64,000 nucleotides of DNA from assembly GCF_024397795.1 (NCBI RefSeq), contig NZ_CP072983.1, positions 496,001 to 560,000 on the forward strand. The letters are read 5' to 3'. The notes under the pieces were generated by a model. It did no database searches and was not told the origin of the DNA. It saw only the letters and a list, made by a program, of their open reading frames with translations. Source of the stretch: Lactobacillus intestinalis. GTDB lineage: Bacteria > Bacillota > Bacilli > Lactobacillales > Lactobacillaceae. Numbering within the stretch: the first letter of the stretch is position 1; each line of letters starts with the position of its first letter. The translations under genes were made by a program, and so were the position numbers. Below, in pieces: positions 1-10,800 of this stretch.

Positions 1-1
1 T

Positions 2-3000
2 GTTAAATACCAGTACGCAAATGGCGCTAAGGCTAATGATGATTCAGTTCAAACTGTTAGCTTCAAGGGACAAGGTACTATTGACTTGGTAACTGGTAAC
101 TTGGTAAATGTTGATAAGGATGGCAACATTGTTGATCAACGAGGTAAGATTACTTGGGACCATGATTCACAAGAATTTGGTAATGTAGATGCAATTAACC
201 ATGATGGTTACTACGTATCCAATGTAAGTGAAACTAATACTAGTGCTCAAGTTACTGACACTGCAGTAGCTAAGGAAACCATAACTCCATCAAGTCAAAA
301 TAGTACAATTGTTATTACTTTGACTAAGAATCCAGAAGCTCCTAAGACTCAACAAAATGCTCAATTGACTATTCGCGATGTGACTCCAGGTCAAGAGCAA
401 GATTTAGGTAGTTACACTCAACCTGGTCTTGAAGGAGATGCAATTAGTTTTGGTAATGCTCAAGAATTTATTCAAAACTTATTGAACAAGGGCTACGTTT
501 GGGATGGTGCTTCATACAACGGTACTAACTTAGATGCTACTAATTATGCTGGAATTAAATTTGGTAACTACGACAACACTGATGATAAGAATGATATCAG
601 TCAAAAGTGGGTAATCAATTTAGTTCATGGTGTAACTCCAGTAAATCCAGATCATCCAGATGACAAGGATGGTTACACTAAGAAATACCTTGACCGCACA
701 ATTACTCGTGACGTAACTTATGTTGATGAAAAAGGTAATGAGATGCCAGGGTTAACTCCTGAACATCAAGAAGCTAAGTTCCAAGGTTCAGGTTACTTAG
801 ACAATGTAACTGGTAAGTGGGTAACTGTTGAAAATGGTAAGATCACTGGTTTAGCTCAAGGCTTAACTTGGACTCCAGATAAGGATGCCAACTTTGATGC
901 AATTGCAGCTAAGACTGCAGAAGGTTACCACGTAGTTTCTGTAAGTGGTAACGGCATCTCAGGCTTCACTGTTAGTCAAGATGGTGCTGTAACTGCTCAA
1001 ACTGTAAGCAAGGATACTCCAAGTTCAACTATTAAGGTTGTTTACGCTAAGACTCCTGTAACTCCAGTTCCAGCAAATGGTTCAATCGTTTATATCGATG
1101 ACACTACTGGTACCACTCTTGAAAATGCAAACTTTGGCGGTAACGTAGGTGATAAGATCAATTACACAACTGCTGATAGAATTGCAAATTACGAGAAGAA
1201 AGGTTACAACGTAGTATCAAATAACTTCCATGATGGTCAGGAAACCTTTACTAACGGTGAAAACAAGTTTGAAGTTCACTTAGTTCATGCAACTACCCCA
1301 ATTACTCCAGAAAATCCAGGTAAGCCGGGTCAAGAAGTTCCAAATCCAAATGATCCAAACAATCCACATACGATTCCGGACAACTTCGTACCACAAACTT
1401 TGACTAAGACTGTAACTCGTGATGTAACTTACGTTTACGAAGATGGCAGTCAAGCTGAAACTCCAGTTCACCAAACATTTACTTTCAACGGTAACGGTAT
1501 TGTCGATCTTGTAACTGGTCAATTGGTAACTGTAGAAAATGGCAAGATCACTGGTGCAGGTAAGATTACTTGGAATGCGGATAATCACGACTTTGATGCA
1601 ACTAAGGCAATTGATACTACTCAATACAACATTGTTAAGGTTAGTGAAAACAATACTTCAGCTAATGTTGATATGAGTAATGGTGTAGTTGCTAGTGAAA
1701 CTATCAATCCGAACAGTCAAAATAGTAAAGTTGTAATTACTTTGGCTAAGAAACCTGTAACTCCAACTCCAGTGGAAAAGGGTACAGTAATTGTTAACTA
1801 CGTTGATAAGACTACTGGTAATACTTTGGAAACTGCAACTTCAACTGGTAATGAAGGATCAAACGTAAACTACAGTACTAAGGACACCATCACTAAGTAC
1901 ACTAACCGAGGTTACAAGCTTAGTCATGATGGTTACCCAACAGGAAATGTAACTTACACTAACGGTACTCAAACTTACACTGTTGAATTAGTTCATGATA
2001 CTGTTCCAGTAACTCCAACGGATCCAGGTAAGCCAGGTCAACCAATCAATCCAAACGATCCAAATGGACCTAAGTACCCAGACGGTACTGGTCGAACTGA
2101 TTTGACTAAGACCGTAACTCGTACTATTAACTACGTTGGAGATGGATTGAACATTCCAGCAAGCCATACTGAAATTGAATTCACTGGCAGCGGAGTACTT
2201 GACAAGGTAACTGGTCAATGGACTACTCCATTAACTTGGACAGTCAAGGGTGGAGACAGCGACAGCGGCAACTTCGAACAAGTTGACGGACCAAAGGCCG
2301 ACGGATACTACATCACTAACATTTCTTCATCAAATGAAGACTTGGGTGATATTGATTCAACTACAGGTACAGTTGCTTCTAAGACAATCAACCATGCAAA
2401 TGGCAATATTGTAATTACAATCAACTACGCTAAGAAGACTACCCCAACCCCACCAGATCAAACTGTAGTTGGTAAGCAAGTAGTTCACTATGTAGATGAA
2501 CAAGGTAATAAGTTACGTGATGACAATACTAACGAGACCTTCGTCTTCACTAAGCCAGGTAAGACTGGTCAATGGAATGAAACTAGCCATAAGTACGCAG
2601 ATGCAAATGCAGTAGTAATTGATGGTTATGTATCAGACCAAAAGACTTACGAAGGTCAAACTGCAACTCCAGAAGATGCCAACAAGGAAATCACCATTGT
2701 TTACCACAAGATCGGTAAGATCATTCCAGTAGATCCATCCGGAAATCCAATTCCAGATGCGCCAACACCTGGCTACCACAATGATCCAAACGATCCAAGT
2801 AAGGTAACGCCAAATGAACCAACACCAAACGTACCAGGCTGGACTACTGATGTTCCAAATGTAACTCCAGAAGTACCAACTAAGGATACTAATGTTCCTT
2901 ACACTAAGAACACTCCAACTCCAGCTCAAGGTTCAGTAACTATTGTGGTTCATGATAAGACTACTAACACTGATTTAACTGACTATGGCTACACTACTGG

Positions 3001-4498
3001 TACAGTTGATGAAGGCAGCAAGGTTGTTTATGATCATGACAAGACTGTGACTGACTTGACTAATAAGGGTTACAAGCTTGTTCAAGATATTGCGGTTCCT
3101 TCAACTGTTGATGGTTCTAACAAGACTTTGACCATGATTGTTGAACATGACACTGTAACAATCACTCCAGACAAGCCAGGTACTCCAGGTCAACCAATTA
3201 ATCCTAACGATCCAAACGGACCTAAGTGGAATAATGGTACTGATGCTAAGAGCTTGACAAAGACTGGTACTCAAACTGTTCACTACCAAGGTGCAGGAAA
3301 CCAAACTCCACAGGATAACGTTTCAACTGTTAAGTTTGAACATAGCATTACTTATGACCGTGTAACTGGTAAGGTTGTTAAGGATAATGGCTGGACTTCA
3401 AGTCAAACTTACGAAACTGTTGCAACTCCAACTGTTGATGGTTACACTCCAGATCAGACTAACGTTGGTGGAGAAACTGTTTCAGTTGATCAAAATGGTA
3501 ATGGTGATATTGATAAGAGCTATGTTGTAACTTACACTAAGAATCAAGTTCCAACCCCAACTCCTACTCCAACACCAGAACCACAACCAACTCCACAAAC
3601 AGTTAATGGTAAGCAAACCATTACTTTCGTTGATGGCGATAACGGTAATACACCACTTCGTGATCCAGATGTTCAAGCTCACAAGTTCACCAATGGTGAA
3701 TCTAGTTACACATTTGGCACAATCAACGTTCCAGTAATTGATGGCTATGTTGCAGAAGTTAAGACTGCCGGTGGTAAGACAGTAACTCCAGCAAATCCTG
3801 ACGCAAACGTAACAGTTGTTTACCACAAGATCGGTAAGATTGTTCCAGTTGATCCAGATCACAACCCAATTCCAGGTGCAGATCAACCAAGTTACCATAA
3901 CGATCCAACTGATCCAACTAAGGTAGTTCCGGATGAACCAGTTCCTACTATTGATGGATATACTCCTGATCAAGATTTTGTCACTCCAGTAGATCCAACC
4001 AAGGATACTGAAGTAGTTTACAGAAAGCATGAGACTCCTAAGAAACCTGAAACTCCAAAGACTCCAGAAGAACCAACCATTCCAGAAGAGCCTAAGAAGC
4101 CAGCTACTCCAAAGAAGGAGAACAATAAGCCAAAACCAACTACACCAAAGCCAACGCCAAACTACAACAATAATATTGCTCCACATAGCCAAAACGGTTA
4201 CTGGAATAACAATATTGCACCACACGCAACTAGCGTAAATGGCTGGACCAACAATATTGGCCCTCACGGCGAAACAGTAGATGCAAATGGCAACATTGTT
4301 GCACCAAACGGAGAAATCATTGGCTATGTAGATGCAAACGGTAATCCACACTACACCAAGAGTGGAGAAAAGAACAAGACTTTACCACAAACCGGTGAAA
4401 AGACTAATGAAGCAGCAGCCCTACTTGGCGGATTGTCTGCAGGATTAGGATTAATCGGACTTGCAGGTGTGAAGAAGCGCCGTAGAAAAGAAGACTAA
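2..4498 (+). CDS. LPXTG-anchored mucus-binding (MucBP/MUB) protein, 5'-truncated
   Basis: The reading frame is open from base 2, so the true start, signal peptide and head lie outside the window. What remains is about 1498 residues of a wall-anchored adhesin. Counting from the first internal Met (base 86), the stalk alternates MucBP_2-type modules (core IVYIDDTTGTTL, near bases 356, 1077, 1785 and 2929) with Muc_B2-type modules (TKTVTR start, then a GKIIPVDP turn near 2718 and 3835). From about base 4029 come a Pro/Lys-rich wall-spanning segment and three NNI(A/G)PH motifs. The sorting signal is LPQTG at residue 1433, followed by a hydrophobic segment and the tail KKRRRKED. Family knowledge says such proteins bind mucin glycans and are attached by sortase A. 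The last ~470 bases, including the terminator, are about 97% identical to the end of the next gene. Binding specificity cannot be read from the sequence. Confidence 0.93.
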   Translation, partial: VKYQYANGAKANDDSVQTVSFKGQGTIDLVTGNLVNVDKDGNIVDQRGKITWDHDSQEFGNVDAINHDGYYVSNVSETNTSAQVTDTAVAKETITPSSQNSTIVITLTKNPEAPKTQQNAQLTIRDVTPGQEQDLGSYTQPGLEGDAISFGNAQEFIQNLLNKGYVWDGASYNGTNLDATNYAGIKFGNYDNTDDKNDISQKWVINLVHGVTPVNPDHPDDKDGYTKKYLDRTITRDVTYVDEKGNEMPGLTPEHQEAKFQGSGYLDNVTGKWVTVENGKITGLAQGLTWTPDKDANFDAIAAKTAEGYHVVSVSGNGISGFTVSQDGAVTAQTVSKDTPSSTIKVVYAKTPVTPVPANGSIVYIDDTTGTTLENANFGGNVGDKINYTTADRIANYEKKGYNVVSNNFHDGQETFTNGENKFEVHLVHATTPITPENPGKPGQEVPNPNDPNNPHTIPDNFVPQTLTKTVTRDVTYVYEDGSQAETPVHQTFTFNGNGIVDLVTGQLVTVENGKITGAGKITWNADNHDFDATKAIDTTQYNIVKVSENNTSANVDMSNGVVASETINPNSQNSKVVITLAKKPVTPTPVEKGTVIVNYVDKTTGNTLETATSTGNEGSNVNYSTKDTITKYTNRGYKLSHDGYPTGNVTYTNGTQTYTVELVHDTVPVTPTDPGKPGQPINPNDPNGPKYPDGTGRTDLTKTVTRTINYVGDGLNIPASHTEIEFTGSGVLDKVTGQWTTPLTWTVKGGDSDSGNFEQVDGPKADGYYITNISSSNEDLGDIDSTTGTVASKTINHANGNIVITINYAKKTTPTPPDQTVVGKQVVHYVDEQGNKLRDDNTNETFVFTKPGKTGQWNETSHKYADANAVVIDGYVSDQKTYEGQTATPEDANKEITIVYHKIGKIIPVDPSGNPIPDAPTPGYHNDPNDPSKVTPNEPTPNVPGWTTDVPNVTPEVPTKDTNVPYTKNTPTPAQGSVTIVVHDKTTNTDLTDYGYTTGTVDEGSKVVYDHDKTVTDLTNKGYKLVQDIAVPSTVDGSNKTLTMIVEHDTVTITPDKPGTPGQPINPNDPNGPKWNNGTDAKSLTKTGTQTVHYQGAGNQTPQDNVSTVKFEHSITYDRVTGKVVKDNGWTSSQTYETVATPTVDGYTPDQTNVGGETVSVDQNGNGDIDKSYVVTYTKNQVPTPTPTPTPEPQPTPQTVNGKQTITFVDGDNGNTPLRDPDVQAHKFTNGESSYTFGTINVPVIDGYVAEVKTAGGKTVTPANPDANVTVVYHKIGKIVPVDPDHNPIPGADQPSYHNDPTDPTKVVPDEPVPTIDGYTPDQDFVTPVDPTKDTEVVYRKHETPKKPETPKTPEEPTIPEEPKKPATPKKENNKPKPTTPKPTPNYNNNIAPHSQNGYWNNNIAPHATSVNGWTNNIGPHGETVDANGNIVAPNGEIIGYVDANGNPHYTKSGEKNKTLPQTGEKTNEAAALLGGLSAGLGLIGLAGVKKRRRKED

Positions 4499-4515
4499 TG
4501 AAAATTAGTTAAGAA

Positions 4516-4549
4516 AGAAGCAAGATGCAAAGAGCATCTTGCTTTTTTG
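4516..4549 (+). terminator. Rho-independent terminator of the first adhesin gene
   Basis: An 11-bp perfect stem (AAGCAAGATGC at 4518-4528, GCATCTTGCTT at 4534-4544) with a 5-nt loop is followed by a T run. The same hairpin recurs after the next gene. Confidence 0.93.
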
Positions 4550-4781
4550 TTGCTTAATACTTTTTAAATAACAACAATCACTGTTATTTAATTGCTGAGA
4601 AGTCTATTTATTATAAAAAAACTTACTTTTTAAACTATATATTTCAAAAATCAAATATAATTTATAAAATCATAATTGTTACGTAAAAATGTATATAACT
4701 CTTACAGCTGCAAGGTATTAGATGATGTACGTTTTTTACAGATATAAAATAAATAACATAAAAATATTTAAAAAAAGGAAA

Positions 4782-4809
4782 TTACAAATAAAATAATAAG
4801 TGTTATTCT
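4782..4809 (+). promoter_or_regulatory. Promoter with extended -10 (shared array motif)
   Basis: The -35 box is TTACAA (4782-4787). After a 16-bp spacer come the extended -10 bases TGT (4801-4803) and the -10 box TATTCT (4804-4809). The spacer carries AAATAAT, as in several other start regions of the array. The distance from the -10 box to the start codon is 76 bases. Confidence 0.7.
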
Positions 4810-4885
4810 AATGATGTCGAGTAAGTGAGGATGACAAGAAAAGTTAATTCTCTAATTATTTAGTAAAAAACTTTGGAGGCTGAAT

Positions 4886-7800
4886 ATGGTTTCAAAAAAC
4901 AACCGTATTGAGAGAATGGAACAAGCTGCCGAACGTCAATCACATTTTGGTATTCGTAAATTGACAATTGGTGCGGCTTCCGTGCTCTTAGGTACGACTT
5001 TGTGGCTTGGAAATAATGCTAATGTCGCAAAGGCTAACACAAATGCAGATAACGGTGATATAGATAATGCTAATCAGGAAACGGCAAATTCGATTCAATC
5101 TGGTGCTGCAAGCGCTAAGAAAGCGGTTGTCGTTGCAAATAATGATTCAGCTAAAATCGCTGAAACTGCCAAGGATGCAAATACAATAAATGAAGTTCCA
5201 AAAACTTCACAAGAACAAACTATTCAATCATCAGCTAACGCATCACAAAATAAAGATGCTTCAAAAGATGCTAATGTAGTTTCAGCTGATAAAAACATAA
5301 ATGAAACTCTTAAAAAAGGTACCCACATTCAAGTTGAAAATGGTACTAAGAACACACAAACAAAGCAAACAGAGCAAAGTGCACAACAATCTACCGCAAA
5401 TAAAGTTACGGAAAGTATTAATAATGCTGCTCAAAGTGGTAAACAAACAGCTACTAATACAGTTAGCCAAGACTTAAATAAGGCAGCAAAAGAAGGTAAG
5501 AGTGAATCTGCAGGTCAATTAACTAATAGTGGGGTTAATTTGATTGCTAAGGATCAAATTGCTTCTAATACTAATGCCAATAGTGCTCAAACTACAGTTA
5601 AGAACAATCAAACTGATAAAACTCAAGACTTGAAGTTAGGAGATTTATCTTCAGGTTTAACTGCAGAAGAACTCCAAGCAAATATTGTTCGTGGGAATAC
5701 AGCTTTAGTTAATAATGCCAATGCTACTAAGTTACTCGAACAATCAAAGACAATTGATCCAACTAAGCAACTAACTACGGCTCAACTTGCTAAACTTAAT
5801 GCACTTGGATTCAATAATGTTTTGGCTGCTGTTCCAACTGCAGCAACTACCCAAGCTGATGAAGGAAGCACAAAGACTGTTAAGAGTCTTTCAGAATTAC
5901 AAGACGCTTTAAACGATTTATCTGTTAAGCAAATTAATGTTGATGGTCAAATTAGTGCTACTTCTGGTTCTTCATCATTCTGGGGCCAACTATGGGGCGG
6001 TTTAACTGCTAGTGATATTAATGTAAATCGTGAAGTTACTATTAATGGTACTTCTAAAGATGCAACTATTACTTTAGGTAGCAATGCTATTATTAACAAT
6101 AGTAATTTAACTCTTAAAGATATTAATGTTGTTGGTACTATTATGGGTAATGGTACTCTTAACATTGACGGTACTGTTAACTCAACTGTTAATGTCTTTA
6201 ATTCTAAAACTTTAACTAATGATCAATTAAAGCAACAAACTGGTTTAAGTAATAACATGCATGGTGCTTCTACAGATAACTGGAAGGCTGCTAATATTCA
6301 AGCTTCTAAAGTTAATGTTGAACAAGGTGCAACTTTAAATATTAATCGTGATATTGATGGTGATGGTATTAACGAACCGGATCACGGTATTGTAAATGCA
6401 GGTATTAACTCACACTTAAATATCAATTTGAAGAATGCACAATATGCTTCTCGTGCTAATGAACAAAGTTCTAACATTGAAAATGCTAATGCCGGTATTA
6501 GAATTTTAGACAATGGTACTATTACCACTGGTGATAGTGCTGAAGTTAATATTCATGCAGGTCACGGTCGTGCAATTGTAATTGATGAACCATTTGGTGG
6601 TGATAGTAACGTTGCCAATAATACTAGTCTTGAAGGCTGGGAAAATGGGCGTACTGGGGACAATTCTAGCAGAGCTGCTAGTCATCGTACTCAAGTAGTA
6701 TTAGGCGATAGTACGAAGATGAACATCACTGGTCGTGGTGGTCTTGTTTTGGGTGATACCGCCACTTTTGTAACTGGTGATCACAGTATTATTCACATTG
6801 ATAACCAAGGTAATGGTGAAGGTTTACTTCTTGATGCTAATAGTAGAGTAGAAGTATCACCTCATTCACAATTGTTAATGACCTCCGATGGTAAGAATGC
6901 TTCAGGTTACTACGGTGGTGGTAACTACATTGGTATGGGACAAAGCGCACAATTCCGTGTAGAACACGATGCTACTTTCCGTTATAAAGTTATTAATTCA
7001 GCTAATAATGAAAAACGTCCTTATGCTGATAACTTTAACATTATTTCTCAAGCTTCTAACACCCATCCAGAAGTGTATGTAGGGCCTAACGCAACTTTCG
7101 ATGGTCAAAGTGACTATGATGATTACTATGGTGAAATCTTTGCATATTCATTAACTTCTGGTGCCAATACTTCTACTGTCTTCCAAATTGATGGTGCTAA
7201 GTATGTTAACTGGGAAAAGAATTCTCAAGTTATTGGACACGGTGGTGCAGGTAACCTTTACTACTCAATGGGACCAGGTTTGATTGATGCAACTAACCAA
7301 AAATATTTTGTATTTAAGTGGAACAACAAGAACTTAAACGACAATAATTATACTTTTGATGATTCAACTCCAGATGCAACTAAACAATCTATTCAAAACT
7401 TCGTAAATAGTTCAGATAAATATTGGACTGATATTGAACACTTAGCTACTAAATATAGTCAAACTGGTAATACTGCTGAATGGCCAGGACACGTAGTTAG
7501 CGGTAGTGATATTAGATCAGGTTCTGGTTATAATCCCGTTGACCATAAGACTGGTACTCCAATTAGTAACTACAATACCGGTGACGGTGATAATGGGAAC
7601 ACGACTGGATTTGACCCGTTGAACTCACAACGTTTGGTTTTAGTTGCTACTATTATTCCAACTCAGGAAGATGATACTAAGCAAGAAAAGGATCCATATC
7701 AAGTTCAAATTAAGTACGTTGATAGCTTAGCTCCCGGTGCAGTTCAACTTGTTCAAAAGGGTGTTGATGGTTTAAAGAGAACTACGACCACTACTTACTA

Positions 7801-10800
7801 CAATGTGAACCCTGCCGATGGTAGCAAGACTCTTGATACTACTAAAGGTGATAATGGTCATTCTACTAAGACAGAAGTTCTTTCTAAGCGTCAAGATGAA
7901 ATTATTTACATCGGTAAGCAACAAGCCACTGTAAATTACATTTATCAAGATACTAATGGTAGCCAAACTCAAATTTCTTCAAAGAAACCAGACGCTGCTT
8001 CACCAGTTGTAACTGATAGCGATGGCAATGTAATCTTTGATGCTCAAGGTAACCCAACTGCTAACACCATTACTTATAATGAAACTCCGGATTTGAATGA
8101 TGCTAAAACTCAAGCCAAAACTGCTCATCCAGATGCAAAGGATATTGTTGTAGTTAACGATGGTTGGCAAGATGCAGTTAACAATAAGACTAATGTTTAT
8201 GACATTACCGGCTTAACTAAAGCTGATATTCAAAAGGCTGCTGAAGCTGGTCAAACTACTGTTGGTCCAACTAATGGTCCTACCTATAAGGTAATCTTGG
8301 AAAGTCAAACTCCAGAAAAGCAAAATGCTCAAATTACCGTAAACTATGTTGACCAAGACAGTCACAATGCTGTTCTTCACACTGATAATTTGTATGGTAA
8401 GATTGACGATCCAATTAACAATGCAAGTGGCCAAGCTTACTCAACTACACCAGAAATTACTACCCTTGAAGGTCAAGGCTATGAATTAGTGAGTGATGGT
8501 TATAAGCCGGGGAGCACTAACTTTACTCAAGATAATAACGGTAAGACTTATACTGTTGTTCTTAAGCACAAACATGTTCCTGTAAATCCAACCACTCCTG
8601 ATAAGCATGGTATAAATCCAGATCAAGTAATTAAGAACGTACAAGAAATTGTTCACTATGAAGGTGCTGGTGCTCAAACTCCAAGCGATAATACTCAAAC
8701 TTCTCAATGGACGCGCACAGTTACCGTCGATGCCGTAACTAATCAAATTATTCCAAATGGTGATCTCGATACTCCATGGGCAATTCCTGATGGTCAAAAG
8801 AAGAACTACGATCAAGTAAATACTCCTGTAGTAAACGGTTATTACGCAGATCAAGCTAACGTCCCACAAACTGCGGTTACCCAAGATAACATTTATAAGG
8901 TAGTTACTTATAAGCCAATCGGTCATATTATTCCAGTTGATAAAGATGGTAATCAAATTCCTAGTCAAGATCATCCACAATTCCCTAACAATCCAAGTGA
9001 CCCAACTAAGGCTAACCCGGGTACTAAGCCAACTGTTCCAGGTTATCACCCTGAAACTGGTAAGCCAGGTGATCCTGTAAATCCAGATGCTACTAATCCA
9101 GGTAATGATGTACCTGTAGTTTATGTAAAGAACGAGGACGATCAAACCTTAAGGGTTAAATACATTGATGATGGTCCAAATGATCCTCAAGACTTGAGTT
9201 CATACAACGTTACAATCAACGCTGAACCAGGCGATGCACTTAATTACGATACTAAGGGTTCAATTGCTGAATTAGTAAATAAGGGTTATCAATTAGTAAA
9301 TGATGCTTATACTCAAGCTAACTTAGGTAACAAGATGCCTGAAAAGGGTGGAACTTATGAAGTTCACTTAAAGCACACTACTCAAACCATTAACCCAGAT
9401 CATCCAGGAAATCCGGGTATTTTAATTAACCCAACTGATCCAACCGGTCCAGTATGGCCAACCGGTACTGATGCTTATTCATTGAGAACGCCAGCTAGTG
9501 AAACTATTCATTATGTATTTGAAAATGGTAAACCTGCAGGTAATGATAATATTCAAACAGGTCACTTTGATCATGAACTTGTATTTGACAAGGTAACTGG
9601 TAAACAAATTGAAGATCATGGCTGGACTCCAGGTTATATTACTTTTAAAGATATTACTACCCCAGAAATTCCTGGCTACACTCCAGATCAAGCGAGTGTT
9701 AAGGGTGATACAGTAACTAAGGATCATCCAACTACAGAACACACTGTTATCTACAAGAAGAATGCGGCAGAAGTTACTGGTCACATTAAGTATATTGATG
9801 ATAGTGATAATGGGGTAACTTTAAAGGAAGATAGTTTTAGCGGCCTTCCTGGAAACAAGATTGAGTACACTACTCAAGATAAGATTACTGATTACGAAAA
9901 CAAGGGGTATCTCTTAGTTTCAAATAACTTTAAGGATAATGATGAAACCTTTAAGCAAACTGGTAACAACTTTGAAGTTCACTTGAAGCATGGTACAACG
10001 CCAATAACTCCAACTACTCCAGGGAAGCCAGGTGAACCAATTAATCCTAATGATCCAAATGGTCCTAAGTATCCAGATGGTACTGATGTTAAGAGCTTAA
10101 CTAAGACAGTAACACGTGATTTCACTTACAAGTTTACCGATGATTCTAGTCACCCAGATATTAAGGAAGATCCACAAAGTATAACCTTCACTGGTAACGC
10201 TGTACTTGATAAGGTTACTGGTCAATATGTAACTATTGATAAAGACGGTAATATTACCGGTACTGGTCAGATGGAATGGAATCCAGAAAACGGCACTTTG
10301 AAGTCTGTAGATGCAAAGAAGGTTGATGGTTACCACGTAATTTCAACTTCAAACGCTAACGAAGACGGTAGTGTAGGAGCTGAAACTGTAAACCGCAACT
10401 CAAATGATATTCATGTTGTAATTACTTATGCTAAAGACACTCCAGGTGAAGTAGATGTCCCAAGTACTCAAGTAGTTCATTACATTGATGGTGATACTAA
10501 GCAATCCATTTATCGAGATACTACTACTAGCTTTACCTTTACTAAGCAAGGTCAAGATGGTAAGTGGAATCAAGATTCTCATACGTATGCTGATGGAGAT
10601 GTTCCGGTAATTGATGGCTATGTTGCTGAAGAAAAGACTTACCAAGGTAAGACTGCTACTCCAGAGAATCCAAATGTTGAAGTTACTGTCATTTACCACA
10701 AGGTGGGTAAGATAATCCCAGTAGATCCAACTGGTAATCCAATTCCAAACGCTCCAACCCCAACTTACACCAACGATCCAAATGATCCAACTAAGGTAAC

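Larger units (their letters stand above)
4499..4885. other. Intergenic region, 387 bp, very AT-rich
   Basis: It holds the terminator of the upstream gene, then about 230 bp of AT-rich DNA in which I see no gene, then a promoter at 4782-4809 and a leader of about 70 nt ending in a strong ribosome-binding site (GGAGG at 4875-4879). Confidence 0.8.

Noticed and set aside
3482..4351. Long antisense open frames under the adhesin genes (also 8486-9145, 15659-16666, 32630-33469 and many shorter ones)
   Set aside because: They mirror the repeated Pro/Asp/Val/Thr codons of the sense genes, give Trp/Ile-rich nonsense proteins, and have no ribosome-binding sites or conservation between units.
5875..7650. 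Active pectate lyase
   Set aside because: Only the strand pattern of the beta-helix is present; no catalytic Lys/Arg/Asp signature of the enzymes was found.
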